Shown here: one piece after another, positions 1-8,993 of the stretch
Layout: each line of letters begins with the position of its first letter
Position numbering within the stretch: the stretch's first letter is position 1
From: an uncultured Lachnospiraceae bacterium
GTDB lineage: Bacteria > Bacillota > Clostridia > Lachnospirales > Lachnospiraceae
Assembly: GCA_946554445.1 (NCBI GenBank)
Contig: CAMNSD010000004.1
Coordinates: 62,001-126,000 of the forward strand
DNA: 64,000 nt
Reading direction: 5' to 3'
Notes under the pieces: model-generated
Databases searched by the model: none
What the model saw: the letters and a program-made list of their open reading frames with translations, nothing else
What the model was told of the DNA's origin: nothing
Made by a program: the position numbers and the translations under genes

Positions 1-693
1 CATGCCGCACTGAATCTCATCCAGGATCATCAGGATGTCCCGCTCATCGCAAAGCGCCCTGACTTGACGCATAAATTCTTCCGTGGCCGGATAAATGCCA
101 CCCTCCCCCTGCACAGTCTCAAAGAGGATGGCACAGGTCTTGTCCGTCACCTGGGACGCCACGCTGTCAAAGTCATTTAAATCGGCAAACTTGATATGAC
201 CGATCATCGGCTCGAAGGCATCCCTGTAATGGGGATTACCGGTGACCGACAACGCTCCCATGGTCCGTCCGTGGAAAGAATGGTTCATGGCAATGATCTC
301 ATGGTCCGCAGTACCGTCCTTCAAATAAGCATATTTCCGCGCCGTCTTGATGGCGCCCTCAACGGCTTCCGCCCCGCTGTTGGTAAAGAATACCCTGTCC
401 ATGCCAGAAATCTCTTTCAACTTCTTCGCCGCCTCGATGGCTGGCAGGTTATAATAATAATTGGAGGTATGGATAATTTTGTCAATCTGCGCCTTTAAGG
501 CATCATTGTATTCTTTATTTTGATACCCTAAGGCAAAGACTGCAATACCAGACACAAAATCCAGGTATCTTTTCCCATCCATATCATAGAGATATACGCC
601 CTCTCCCTTCTCAAAAACCACCTGATAGCGGTTATATGTGTGTAAAAGGGCTTTCTCCGCTTCTTCTATATAGGCCTGCATTGTACTACTCAT
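1..693 (-). CDS. argD: Acetylornithine aminotransferase, partial (C-terminus off the left edge)
   Basis: PLP-dependent aminotransferase converting N-acetylglutamate semialdehyde to N-acetylornithine, step four of arginine synthesis. Translating the minus strand from the ATG at 693 gives 231 open codons running off the window. Visible are an N-terminal YDMDGKRYLDFVSGIAV block, the NSGAEAVEGAIKTARKYA segment of class-III aminotransferases, HSFHGRTMGALSVTGNP, and an ETVQGEGGIYPA stretch followed by ILDEIQCGM with the PLP-ring Asp. GGAG lies 6 nt before this ATG; an in-frame ATG at 705 has a worse-placed site. It lies 81 bp downstream of argB and is probably the last gene of an argJ-argB-argD transcript. 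The catalytic lysine is outside the window, so completeness cannot be judged. Confidence 0.93.
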   Translation of the reverse strand, partial: MSSTMQAYIEEAEKALLHTYNRYQVVFEKGEGVYLYDMDGKRYLDFVSGIAVFALGYQNKEYNDALKAQIDKIIHTSNYYYNLPAIEAAKKLKEISGMDRVFFTNSGAEAVEGAIKTARKYAYLKDGTADHEIIAMNHSFHGRTMGALSVTGNPHYRDAFEPMIGHIKFADLNDFDSVASQVTDKTCAILFETVQGEGGIYPATEEFMRQVRALCDERDILMILDEIQCGM

Positions 694-774
694 GTCGTTC
701 TCCATTCCTTGCAGCTTTCTATGATGTCATTCCCCGTTCCAAAGTCTGCATCCTCTTTCTGCCTGTTCTCTTCT

Positions 775-1680
775 CTATATTCCCCCATGCGTGCCAATCC
801 CGTCATCATCTGCAATGATAGCGGTTCCGATACCCTGATTCGTAAAGATTTCCAGAAGCAGGCAATGGGCAATCCGCCCGTCCAGAATATGGACTCTTCC
901 TACGCCTTCCCGGATGGCCTCCGTACAATTGTGCAGTTTAGGCAGCATGCCGCCGCCGATGAAACCGCCCTCGATCAATTCCTCCGCCTGGGATGCTGTC
1001 AATCGTGATATAAAACTCGATTTGTCGTTAATATCCTTATACAGTCCTTCAATATCTGTCAGGAATACCAGCTTATCCGCTCCCACCGCCTTAGCAATGG
1101 CGCAGGCCGCATCGTCCGCATTGATATTGTAAGTCTGGAACTGATCGTCCAAACCGATCGGCGCCACAATGGGAAGGAAGTCTTTTTCCAGAAGATCGTA
1201 TAGAACCTTCGGATCCACATGGGTGATATCGCCCACATAACCGATGTCCTCACCCTCAAAATATTTCTTATCGCAGGTCAGCAGTCCGCCGTCCTTGCCG
1301 CTGACACCCACAGCCCTGACACCCAGTTCGCTGACCATGCGCACCAGATTCTTATTAACCTTGTTGAGGACCATCTCTGCAATCTCCATGGTCTCATCGT
1401 CCGTCACCCGAAGACCGCCCACAAACCTGGCCTCCTTGCCCACCTTGCCTACCCAGCGGCTGATCTCCTTGCCGCCCCCATGCACAATAATGGGCTTAAA
1501 GCCTACCAGCTTTAAGAGCGTCACATCTTTGATCACATTGCGCTGCAGTTCCTCGTTGCTCATGGCACTGCCGCCGTACTTGACCACGATGATCTTGCGG
1601 TTAAATTTCTGAATATAAGGGAGCGCCTCGATTAAGACCTCCGCTTTTTCCAGGATCTTGTTCATCTCCTGCTGTTCCAT
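775..1680 (-). CDS. argB: Acetylglutamate kinase
   Basis: Phosphorylates N-acetylglutamate with ATP, the second arginine step and often the feedback-controlled one. The 301-residue protein has the amino-acid-kinase pattern: [11 protein letters not shown] near residue 30, [10 protein letters not shown] near 65, [11 protein letters not shown] near 90, SGKDGGLL near 125, [12 protein letters not shown] near 190 and a C-terminal [10 protein letters not shown] motif. The length is normal. It sits 27 bp downstream of argJ and 81 bp upstream of argD on the same strand, so the three are almost certainly one transcript. The N-terminus carries a helix ([20 protein letters not shown]) of the kind found in hexameric, arginine-inhibited forms; that regulatory reading is inference. 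Confidence 0.96.
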   Translation of the reverse strand: MEQQEMNKILEKAEVLIEALPYIQKFNRKIIVVKYGGSAMSNEELQRNVIKDVTLLKLVGFKPIIVHGGGKEISRWVGKVGKEARFVGGLRVTDDETMEIAEMVLNKVNKNLVRMVSELGVRAVGVSGKDGGLLTCDKKYFEGEDIGYVGDITHVDPKVLYDLLEKDFLPIVAPIGLDDQFQTYNINADDAACAIAKAVGADKLVFLTDIEGLYKDINDKSSFISRLTASQAEELIEGGFIGGGMLPKLHNCTEAIREGVGRVHILDGRIAHCLLLEIFTNQGIGTAIIADDDGIGTHGGI

Positions 1681-1707
1681 TTTGTTTCCTCTTTTCTGTC
1701 TTTGTTC

Positions 1708-2931
1708 TTAACTGCGGTAGTCCGCGTTAATCTTCACATAATCGTAGGTCAGATCGCATCCCCAGGCAGCGGCGCTCTCCTCGCCCCGCTTCATGTCCAC
1801 GATCACCCGCACTTCCGGCGCCGAGAGAATCTTCGTGGCCGCTTCCTCATCATAATCCGTCAGCATGCCGTTCTGACAAATCTGCATCCTGTCTTCATCG
1901 CTCTCGCAGAAAATATCCACCTGCTCCGGATCAAAGTCCACCCCGGCATAACCGAGCGCGCACATGATCCGTCCCACATTAGCGTCATGTCCGTAAATCA
2001 TAGCCTTCGTGAGACTGGAACAGACCACGGATTTACTCAAAGTCCGGGCCTCCTGTTTGGTGGCCGCATGAATGACTTTCGTCTCAAACAGTGCGGTGGC
2101 GCCTTCCCCATCCCCAGCCATCTTCTTAGCCAGCGTTGTATTTATATAATTAAGGGCCTCCCTAAATTTATCATAATCTTCATTTTTCTCAGTAATCTCC
2201 GGATTCCCCGCCAGGCCGTTGGCCAACACAATCAGGGTATCATTGGTGGAAGTATCTCCATCCACCGAAATCATATTGAAGGTATCTACCACATCCTCCC
2301 GCAGAGCCTCCTGCAGAAGTTCCTTGGAAATAGCCAAATCCGTGGTTACAAATCCCAGCATGGTACACATATTGGGATGAATCATCCCGGAACCCTTGCA
2401 CATACCTCCCACGATAACCTTTTTACCGCCTATCTCAATCTCCACCGCTGCCTGCTTGGGTACAGTATCCGTGGTCATCATGGCTTCCACCGCCGCCTGT
2501 CCGGCCTCCAAGGTGTCCGCCTTCACAGCCGCTAGTTTCTCCACGCCGGCCATAATCTTGTCCACCGGAAGCTGCCACCCAATGACGCCCGTGGATGCTA
2601 CCAGCACCGAATCCTCCGGAATATCCAATACCTGGGCCGCCTTCGCCGCAGTCTGTCTGCAGCAGTCATATCCCTGCTTCCCCGTACAGGCGTTGGCAAT
2701 CCCAGCGTTGACAATGACCGCCTGAGCATAAGGGGAATGCTCCACCACTTCCTTATCCCAGAGCACCGGCGCCGCCTTTACCACATTGCTGGTAAAAACA
2801 CCCGCCGCCTTGCAGGGCACCCGGCTGTAGACCATGGACATGTCCTTCCTGTTCTGATATTTGATTGCCGCCTCCACGCCGGCTGCCTCAAACCCCAAAG
2901 CCGCCGTGACACCGCCTTCTATAATTTTCAT
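1708..2931 (-). CDS. argJ: Bifunctional ornithine acetyltransferase / N-acetylglutamate synthase
   Basis: ArgJ recycles the acetyl group from N-acetylornithine to glutamate and in bifunctional forms also uses acetyl-CoA. The 407-residue product shows the hallmark self-cleavage region KGSGMIHPNMCTMLGF about halfway, where the Thr after C becomes the N-terminal nucleophile of the beta chain, and a C-terminal DLTYDYVKINADYRS ending. The ATG at 2931 is preferred over the upstream in-frame start at 2982 because GGAGGAG lies just before it and the protein then begins MKIIEGGVTAA, the family's usual start. It is the first gene of the argJ-argB-argD cluster; argC, often next to argJ, is 40 kb away. 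A promoter is visible upstream. Confidence 0.96.
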   Translation of the reverse strand: MKIIEGGVTAALGFEAAGVEAAIKYQNRKDMSMVYSRVPCKAAGVFTSNVVKAAPVLWDKEVVEHSPYAQAVIVNAGIANACTGKQGYDCCRQTAAKAAQVLDIPEDSVLVASTGVIGWQLPVDKIMAGVEKLAAVKADTLEAGQAAVEAMMTTDTVPKQAAVEIEIGGKKVIVGGMCKGSGMIHPNMCTMLGFVTTDLAISKELLQEALREDVVDTFNMISVDGDTSTNDTLIVLANGLAGNPEITEKNEDYDKFREALNYINTTLAKKMAGDGEGATALFETKVIHAATKQEARTLSKSVVCSSLTKAMIYGHDANVGRIMCALGYAGVDFDPEQVDIFCESDEDRMQICQNGMLTDYDEEAATKILSAPEVRVIVDMKRGEESAAAWGCDLTYDYVKINADYRS

Positions 2932-2980
2932 AAGAATCCTACTCCTCCATACGCATTTCCAAACTAACACACCATCCATC

Positions 2981-3009
2981 AATATACATCAAATCCACTG
3001 TCAATGCAA
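2981..3009 (-). promoter_or_regulatory. Predicted sigma-A promoter of argJBD
   Basis: On the minus strand TTGCAT (3009-3004) and TATATT (2986-2981) are separated by exactly 17 nt, about 50 nt upstream of the argJ ATG. The same hexamer pair (TTGCAA, 17 nt, TATATT) precedes argG. Both are read from sequence only. Confidence 0.5.
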
Positions 3010-3025
3010 CTCACGATATCCTCTT

Positions 3026-3811
3026 CTATCCAAGTTCTTCCCCCAGCACCTTCTCCAACTCCGTCACCATAGTATCCACAACAGAAACTGCCGCCGGATC
3101 CCTATACATATTCTGCATCAATGCCCTGATATTCCTCTCAAAATTATCCGGCAGCACCCGGCACTCCTTCACGCAGATCTCCAAAAGCCGCTTCTCTCCG
3201 GGATGAAGTTTCTCATTCATGGCAAAGATCACATCAAAATAAGACGCCAGGAACTTATTTACCTCCTGGTTGATGCTGATCAAATCTCCCCGCCTCATAG
3301 CCTTGTTGATCTGGAAAAGATACGCACCCATGCCATATTTGATCAATTTCATATTATGGCTGATGACATTCTGTTTGAGTGCCTGAGGATATCTTACCAC
3401 ATACTTCTGCTTGGCCGCCGCCAGACGCCCACCCTTATCATAGGCAATGCGTCCGATCAACAGGCTGTGCCACATACAGGTGGTATAACCGTCCCGGGCC
3501 TTATGCTCTTCCACCACTTCCCTGATACCTAATAAGAACTCGTCCAGATTGCGGTAGATGATGTTCAGCTGTATCCCATCTTCCATGATACAGCTGTCCG
3601 TATACTCCCGGTAACAATTTCCCAGTTCCATGCTGCTGCTGTATTTCTGCAGCACAGCCTTTCTGACCGCTTCGAGAACCGGCTCTTTCCAGTAAACATA
3701 GACGTCATAGTTCGAATATGCATCGTTTTTCTTAAGGGCGCGCGAACCGCCGATCGCCATCGCCTCTATCTGCGCAAATCTCGCATATTCATTGAAAATA
3801 TCCTGTACCAT
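3026..3811 (-). CDS. Nucleotidyltransferase-fold protein, DUF4037-like
   Basis: The 261-residue protein starts with an MNT-type nucleotidyltransferase core: AIGGSRALKKNDAYSNYDVYVYW near residue 20, i.e. the G-G-S plus (S/D)xD pattern that binds Mg-NTP, though the first acidic residue appears as N in SNYDVYVY. A long helical C-terminal half follows (NVISHNMKLIKYGMGAYLFQINKAMRRGD), resembling DUF4037 proteins related to aminoglycoside nucleotidyltransferases. GGGAGC lies 9-14 nt upstream. It stands 19 bp beyond the ArsC-like gene, so the two may be co-transcribed. The substrate is unknown; antibiotic modification is one option and tRNA- or protein-directed NMP transfer is another. Confidence 0.7.
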   Translation of the reverse strand: MVQDIFNEYARFAQIEAMAIGGSRALKKNDAYSNYDVYVYWKEPVLEAVRKAVLQKYSSSMELGNCYREYTDSCIMEDGIQLNIIYRNLDEFLLGIREVVEEHKARDGYTTCMWHSLLIGRIAYDKGGRLAAAKQKYVVRYPQALKQNVISHNMKLIKYGMGAYLFQINKAMRRGDLISINQEVNKFLASYFDVIFAMNEKLHPGEKRLLEICVKECRVLPDNFERNIRALMQNMYRDPAAVSVVDTMVTELEKVLGEELG

Positions 3812-3829
3812 ACTCTTTTGCTCCCGGTG

Positions 3830-4189
3830 CTATTTTGTCAGAATCTCCTCCCACGCGCTCTCTTTAAATCCCGGAAATACCCCCTTATCGCTCACAAGAA
3901 GCGGTCTCTTGACCAACATTCCGTCCGTGGCAAGAAGCGCAAGCTGTTCCTCATTACTCATATCCGGAAGTTTATCTTTCAGTCCCATCTCTTTATAGAG
4001 CAGTCCGCTGGTATTAAAAAAGCGCTTCAGAGGCAGCCCACTCTTTTCCTGCCAGCTTCTCAGTTCATCCAAACTCGGATTTTCCTCCTTGATCGGGCGG
4101 CCCTCATAGGCAATGCCCTTTGCTTCCAGCCATTTTAAGGCTTTCTGGCAGGTGGAACATTTCGCATAATAAAGTACTATGGGTGTCAT
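3830..4189 (-). CDS. ArsC/Spx-family thioredoxin-fold reductase
   Basis: The 119-residue protein has an N-terminal CxxC redox pair (YYAKCSTCQKALKWLEAKGI), a central helix-rich segment (SGLPLKRFFNTSGLLYKEMGL) and the C-terminal VKRPLLVSDKGVFPGF block typical of the ArsC/Spx/YffB superfamily. The R-P pair after TDGMLVK matches the anion-binding Arg and cis-Pro. It lacks obvious Spx features, so a glutaredoxin- or thioredoxin-linked reductase of unknown substrate is the safer call than arsenate reductase; there is no ars operon nearby. The start at 4189 is chosen over 4222 because GGGAGG lies 8 nt upstream and the protein then begins MTPIVLYYAKCSTC. Confidence 0.8.
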   Translation of the reverse strand: MTPIVLYYAKCSTCQKALKWLEAKGIAYEGRPIKEENPSLDELRSWQEKSGLPLKRFFNTSGLLYKEMGLKDKLPDMSNEEQLALLATDGMLVKRPLLVSDKGVFPGFKESAWEEILTK

Positions 4190-4282
4190 ATCTGATTCCT
4201 CCCTATTCAACCTTGCCATCATTTTATCAGGACTTTCCAGCTTAATGCAATCGTTATTCTATAAAAAAGTAATTTTACCCGT

Positions 4283-5242
4283 CTACCCTTCCTTGACCAT
4301 ATTGTCCAGAAAGATCATATTATTGACCGTAATCTCCGCCCGCCACCAGTTCTTGCTGACCGCCCAGGCCTGAGGATACTCTTCCCAGTCCCAAGTCACT
4401 GTGTATCCGCCGTCCGGCATCTGCGTTTTCCTGATAAACTCGCACTCGCACTGCACCGCCTCACGATTCTTTTCGTAGAAAATAGACTCCTTTTTCTGGA
4501 AAAACTGGGACGGTTTACAGACATAGCTGTTCTCCCAACTGGAAACATCCTTCGTAATGGTCGCAGACACCAATTCCTGCAAAAGCGCCGTCAGCCGTTC
4601 CATCTCAAAACATTCACAAAGACCTGCCCCGATGATGTCTTCCCGCAGCTGTATAAAACAGGACAACACATGCATATCCTGTGGGTCGCCAATCTTAAAC
4701 AGTTCCTCTATCGCATTCTGTGCGATCCGAAGCGCCGTCTTTCCAAAAGTACATTCCGCACCCGCATATCGCAGCACAAATCCGGCCAGGGAAGCCGTTG
4801 GATTATAACGGTTTCCAAACAGATAATCGTCCGTCTCCTGCTGCCAGGGCGCCCTGGGATAAGTCCACCAAGGTGCATGGGGATAGTCGTTATTCGTCGG
4901 TATGACATTACTCCACTTTTCCCCATCAAAATCTACTGTCTGTTCTAAATAGCGCAGCATCTCCCGAATCATCGGATTGGCATTATGTAAACCTCCAATC
5001 TCCCGCAATGCCACCGTTGCCCGCCATACCTGCATAGGGGAAGAATTAGGATTCATGCAATCCTCTTCCAAACCATGCCCAAAACCGCCATCTTCATTCT
5101 GGTAAACAGACAAGGCCGCCGTCACCTCCTGGGCGCTGCCCTGTTCAAAATGATACCGCCATCTCGCCACATCCAGCTGGCGGGCATTACGGTATACAAA
5201 CTTCCTTGCTTTTTCAAAAACTTCTCTGTCCTGTTCTCTCAT
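4283..5242 (-). CDS. Alpha-toroid (prenyltransferase/terpene-cyclase-like) protein of unknown function
   Basis: A 319-residue soluble protein with repeats resembling the QW motifs of alpha/alpha6 toroids: YQNEDGGFGHGLEEDCMNP near residue 47 and a C-terminal QMPDGGYTVTWDWEEYPQ block. These occur in squalene-hopene cyclases and prenyltransferase beta subunits, but the protein is about half the length of a cyclase, has no DXDD catalytic motif that I can see, and no signal peptide, so enzymatic activity is not supported. AAGGAGG lies 10 nt before the ATG. It is followed by the ArsC-like gene with a 93-bp gap and preceded by an AraC regulator. I do not recognise a specific function. Confidence 0.65.
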   Translation of the reverse strand: MREQDREVFEKARKFVYRNARQLDVARWRYHFEQGSAQEVTAALSVYQNEDGGFGHGLEEDCMNPNSSPMQVWRATVALREIGGLHNANPMIREMLRYLEQTVDFDGEKWSNVIPTNNDYPHAPWWTYPRAPWQQETDDYLFGNRYNPTASLAGFVLRYAGAECTFGKTALRIAQNAIEELFKIGDPQDMHVLSCFIQLREDIIGAGLCECFEMERLTALLQELVSATITKDVSSWENSYVCKPSQFFQKKESIFYEKNREAVQCECEFIRKTQMPDGGYTVTWDWEEYPQAWAVSKNWWRAEITVNNMIFLDNMVKEG

Positions 5243-5311
5243 GATTGGGAATCCTCCTTGTCAAACTAGTATGTTTTTCTCATCTTATAGCAGCTTCCCA
5301 ATCCTGTCTTG

Positions 5312-6154
5312 TTAAAAAGCGACAGTTTTTCTGGCCAGGGCACATGCCTGTGGGATCGTCATCCCGTGATAACGCTTAAATTCTCGCATAAGATGAGCCT
5401 GGTCCGTATATTGTAACAGGCAGACTTCATCCATGACCTGTCTGCCAGATGCCGTAAGGATATCCCGCCAGAGATTCTGATAGCGCACCAGCGATGCGAA
5501 CCTTTTGGGCGAAATGCCCATATTTTCCTGGAAAACACGCTGTATCTGCCTGTCGCTCACATGAATGTCCCGCGCAAGCTCATGTATCCGCAGGGCGCCC
5601 CGCTGCGAAAGAATCTCCGCCACGGCTTCCATGAAGATCGTATCTTCCCGCCGTAAATCCATTCTTCCAAGCAAAGCTACCTCCGCCAGTCTCACCCGCT
5701 CCTCTATCGCCGCCGTCTCCCACAATTTCTGCCCCAGTTCACGTACCAGCCAGGAATAATAGATTGATGCATCCCCACAGAAATTCCTGCATGCCCGCAT
5801 GGGTTCCTCCGAGAAAAGGACCGCGCTCCAGGCATAGAAACGAATGCCAAAAATGGATAAATGTAAACGTCCCACTGGACTGTCACTACTGAGTACCGCC
5901 CTGTCATCCATGCCGCAGAACCCGCTATATAGCTGATTATTCGTATAATCGCACGTAAATATGATATCCATACAGGTATCCGGCACCACCACATTCTGTT
6001 CTGTTACGCCGGTCTCTTGCAGATAGATATCTTTACTTCCCCAAAAACAACGGATGTAGGGCTTTAGCGCCGCACAGGGCTCCATCTCCACATAAGTCTC
6101 GCTGCGTTGATATGGCGTTGCCGTAAGGGGCCTATAATTATTAAAGTATTTCAA
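5312..6154 (-). CDS. AraC-family transcriptional regulator
   Basis: The 280-residue protein ends in two helix-turn-helix units: LRIHELARDIHVSDRQIQRVFQ and the FKRYHGMTIPQAC signature of the AraC second helix, with an intervening NMGISPKRFASLVRYQN. The N-terminal 150 residues resemble DUF6597-type sensor domains (MEPCAALKPYIRCFWG, VVVPDTCMDIIF). It starts with TTG at 6154, directly after the TAA of the MATE transporter gene; GGGAGG lies 8 nt upstream inside that gene's last codons, so translation is coupled. It probably regulates the transporter operon and perhaps itself. Confidence 0.88.
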   Translation of the reverse strand: MKYFNNYRPLTATPYQRSETYVEMEPCAALKPYIRCFWGSKDIYLQETGVTEQNVVVPDTCMDIIFTCDYTNNQLYSGFCGMDDRAVLSSDSPVGRLHLSIFGIRFYAWSAVLFSEEPMRACRNFCGDASIYYSWLVRELGQKLWETAAIEERVRLAEVALLGRMDLRREDTIFMEAVAEILSQRGALRIHELARDIHVSDRQIQRVFQENMGISPKRFASLVRYQNLWRDILTASGRQVMDEVCLLQYTDQAHLMREFKRYHGMTIPQACALARKTVAF

Positions 6155-7510
6155 TTATTTATCCTCCCGCATCACAGACTGCCGCCGGTATACCCACACC
6201 AGACACAGGCACAAGAACACATCCGCCAGAATCCAGGCCAGGACCTCTCCCCAGAAGACTCCCGCCCGGCCAATCTTTTTTGTCAGCAAAAAGGCGCATC
6301 CCACCCGCATAGCCAGCTGCAGGAAACTGGAACACATGGGCAGCAACGTATTGCCCATGCCCTGCACGCAGGCTCTTATGATATAGAGCAGATACAAAAG
6401 CCAGAAAAAAGCTGCCAGTATCCTAAGAAACGTACAGCCAATCTCCAACGTCTCCGCCAGAATGCTTTCCTCTCCCGACAGAAAACAGGCAAGAATCAGC
6501 CTGCCAAAGGTTAACATAACAAATGACATAATCCCTGAAGTCACAAGTCCCAGCACACAGGCGGCGCCAAGTCCCTTTTTCACTCTTCCATAGTCGCCCG
6601 CTCCCGCGTTCTGTCCTGTGTAGGACACCACCGCATAACTGTAAGAGACTGCCGCCGTCTCCAATAATCCGTACAGTTTATTGGCCGCCGTAAAACCTGC
6701 CACAAAAATCGTTCCGAAACTGTTGATCACTGACTGCACTGCCACGCCGCCGAGTCCTGTGATTACATTCTGCATACCCATTGGGATTCCCAGCTTAAGA
6801 AGCCGCCAGAACCTTTCCGGCTGAAATTTATAATCTTCCCGTCCAGGCATCGTATATCCTCCTGTCTTGACCGCCCACAGACAATATCCTGCCGCTAACA
6901 GCTGCGACAACAAAGTGGCAAACGCAGCTCCGAACACTCCCAGATGTAAAATCACCACGAATAAAAAATCCAGGACCATATTACAGACCGCCGCTAAGGA
7001 AACCGCCACAAGCGGCGTCCGGCTGTCCCCCACCGCCCGCAGATACGCCGCCAGCATATTATAACAGAAAGAAATACAGACTCCGCCATAGAGTGTCCGC
7101 AGGTAGGTCTGCGCCATCCCCATCGTATCCTGCGGCGTGTGAAGCAAGCGCAAAATCGGTTTACATAACATCAATCCAGCTGCCGTAAATAGAATACCAA
7201 GAATCAGACACAGGCAGATACTATCGCCCATATCTTCTTGCAATCCCTTCTCATCATGACTGCCAAACCGCCCCGCCATGCTAATGGAAAATCCCTGGGT
7301 GATTCCCTGTACACACCCAAACATAACAAACACCAGCCACTCTGTTGCTCCCAGAGCCGCCAGTGCCGTCACACCCAAATATTTTCCCACGATCATCGTG
7401 TCCACAAAAGTATATAACTGCTGAAACACATTGCCGATCATCAAAGAGAAAGCAAAGCCGAATAACAGGGCAAACGGATTGCCCCTGGTCATGTCCTTCG
7501 CACCTTTCAT
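6155..7510 (-). CDS. MATE-family multidrug/metabolite efflux transporter
   Basis: The 451-residue integral membrane protein has about twelve hydrophobic segments in two similar halves. The N-terminal half reads GNPFALLFGFAFSLMIGNVFQQLYTFVDTMIVGKYLG, the usual MATE beginning, and the second half contains PMGMQNVITGLGGVAVQSVINSFG. Members export cationic drugs or metabolites using Na+ or H+ gradients. AAGGA stands a few nt before the first ATG (7510); an ATG six codons later (MTRGNP) is a possible alternative. The AraC gene starts on the base after the stop codon, and the coiled-coil protein gene ends 27 bp upstream. Confidence 0.93.
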   Translation of the reverse strand: MKGAKDMTRGNPFALLFGFAFSLMIGNVFQQLYTFVDTMIVGKYLGVTALAALGATEWLVFVMFGCVQGITQGFSISMAGRFGSHDEKGLQEDMGDSICLCLILGILFTAAGLMLCKPILRLLHTPQDTMGMAQTYLRTLYGGVCISFCYNMLAAYLRAVGDSRTPLVAVSLAAVCNMVLDFLFVVILHLGVFGAAFATLLSQLLAAGYCLWAVKTGGYTMPGREDYKFQPERFWRLLKLGIPMGMQNVITGLGGVAVQSVINSFGTIFVAGFTAANKLYGLLETAAVSYSYAVVSYTGQNAGAGDYGRVKKGLGAACVLGLVTSGIMSFVMLTFGRLILACFLSGEESILAETLEIGCTFLRILAAFFWLLYLLYIIRACVQGMGNTLLPMCSSFLQLAMRVGCAFLLTKKIGRAGVFWGEVLAWILADVFLCLCLVWVYRRQSVMREDK

Positions 7511-7536
7511 ATCATCCTTAAACCCGCTCTCTCCTG

Positions 7537-8148
7537 CTATTCAGCAGGCGCTTCGGCATTGACTGCCGCTTCCATGCCCTCCGGCATCTCTACATTCGTC
7601 TCCGCATTCTCAGCGGCCTCTCTGGGATCATCGTATTTCTTCTCTTCCTCTTCACCCCAGAGAGAATCCCATTCTTTATGTTTCTTATCCATGTTCATGG
7701 CCGCCATCTCTTTGGCCATCTGATAAATCTCCATATTGAAATCCATCAGCTTCTTTTCATCCTGAGCAGGCACCCTGTCGCCCCGGCTGATCCTTCTGGC
7801 GATTTCCAGACACTTGGCCATCTCCTCGCCGTACTCTTTCATGGCATCGCCCTGCTGCTTGGCTGCCACGCTGTTAAAGATACCCATTTCCTGATTGGCC
7901 AGATCCTCAAGAACTTTCTCGTTTTTCTTAATCTGTCCGGAAAGGGCGTCTATCTGCCCCTGCAGTTCCTTCTCTCTTGCCAGATACTCCTCCGACAATT
8001 CAAACGTTACCCCAAGCTGCTCACTTTTCTCCTGGGCTTTCTCCATCCTTTTGCGGTTTTCTTCCCGCTGTTTGACATAGTCGCTGCGCTGCCCTCTTAA
8101 GAGGCCCAGCTGCTGCCTGTAGGCTTTCTGCGCTTCCCCAATCTTCAT
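7537..8148 (-). CDS. Acidic coiled-coil protein of unknown function
   Basis: A 203-residue soluble protein rich in Glu, Lys, Gln and Met with long heptad-like stretches between residues 1 and 110 (QREENRKRMEKAQEKSEQL, EKELQGQIDALSGQIKKNEK) and an Ala/Glu-rich tail (EAAENAETNVEMPEGMEAA) that looks disordered. It has no signal peptide, membrane segment or recognised catalytic motif. It lies just upstream of the MATE gene on the same strand. Similar short coiled-coil proteins occur in Lachnospiraceae; I cannot assign a function. Confidence 0.7.
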   Translation of the reverse strand: MKIGEAQKAYRQQLGLLRGQRSDYVKQREENRKRMEKAQEKSEQLGVTFELSEEYLAREKELQGQIDALSGQIKKNEKVLEDLANQEMGIFNSVAAKQQGDAMKEYGEEMAKCLEIARRISRGDRVPAQDEKKLMDFNMEIYQMAKEMAAMNMDKKHKEWDSLWGEEEEKKYDDPREAAENAETNVEMPEGMEAAVNAEAPAE

Positions 8149-8338
8149 GCTATCACTTCCTTATGATGATAAGGCACTTCCCTGTGCCTGTGCTGTTTAT
8201 GAATATCCCGTTTCGTATGTTTTCCTGACGGGGTATTCCATTGCCTATGCTTATATATAGATATCGGCATATTCCATGGATTTCTACAGGTTAAATGGGG
8301 GATTGCTTATCACAACCTGCTTTATCGCCATCTGCGGT

Positions 8339-8953
8339 TTAGCTGTCCATAAGTTCTTCCGTTTTATAAGTTGTGTACCCTTCATAATAATAACTGTAGT
8401 CTATCCCCTTGATATAAATTTCCCGGTCATTTATTTTATCCGTAAGGGCATTTTTCAGAAGGTATTTTATCTCAATATCCTTAATCGGGCTTCTCTCCAT
8501 TGCCAGCAGGTAATCCTCTTTATCAATCCGGCTCCAGTCAACCACCACATGAAGCTCCTGACACAGGATCAAATCCAGCCAGATTCTTGTGGCTCTGCCG
8601 TTTCCTTCCCGGAATGGATGCGCAACATTCATCTCCACATACTTCTCGATAATTTCATCAAAGGTCGACTGCGGCATCTTTTCAATATTTCGAAGCGCTT
8701 CCTGCAAATAAGCCACCGGCGCAAACCTAAAATTCCCCTTGGCAATATTGACTTCCCTGACTTGTCCCGCAAAATCGTAGATTTCTGCAAACAAGTATCT
8801 GTGTATCTGTAAAAGACTGTCCAACGTACCTGGCTGGAGAGTTCGTAAATATCCGCTTTCAAAAAGCTGCGCCGCCCTTCGCTTGCTCATTTTCTCTTCT
8901 GTGCGGGCAAGTTCAGCAGAATCTGTTATATGAAATTTATTTTCAAGTGCCAT
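8339..8953 (-). CDS. Fic-domain protein (AMPylator-like)
   Basis: The 204-residue protein carries a full Fic motif, HPFREGNGRATR, at residues 112-123, with the catalytic His and the Glu that holds Mg, plus the upstream flap region (NIAKGNFRFAPVAYLQEAL). Fic enzymes transfer AMP from ATP to hydroxyl side chains. The start at 8953 is chosen over 8992 because an AGGA-type site lies upstream and the protein then begins MALENKFHITD, the usual start of this subfamily. I see no adjacent VbhA-like antitoxin gene and no clear (S/T)xxxE(G/N) inhibitory helix, so how activity is restrained is unclear. It is followed on the same strand by the coiled-coil gene about 190 bp away. Confidence 0.9.
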   Translation of the reverse strand: MALENKFHITDSAELARTEEKMSKRRAAQLFESGYLRTLQPGTLDSLLQIHRYLFAEIYDFAGQVREVNIAKGNFRFAPVAYLQEALRNIEKMPQSTFDEIIEKYVEMNVAHPFREGNGRATRIWLDLILCQELHVVVDWSRIDKEDYLLAMERSPIKDIEIKYLLKNALTDKINDREIYIKGIDYSYYYEGYTTYKTEELMDS

Positions 8954-8993
8954 AATATCCTGTCCTCTCTGGCTGATATTTTTCCAAATCAAT

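Noticed and set aside
1702-2535. A 277-codon plus-strand frame opposite argJ
   Set aside because: It is antisense to a well-conserved enzyme gene, His/Ile-rich and without recognisable motifs.
3830-4189. Arsenate reductase
   Set aside because: No arsenic genes are nearby and the family is broad; only a thioredoxin-fold reductase call is justified.
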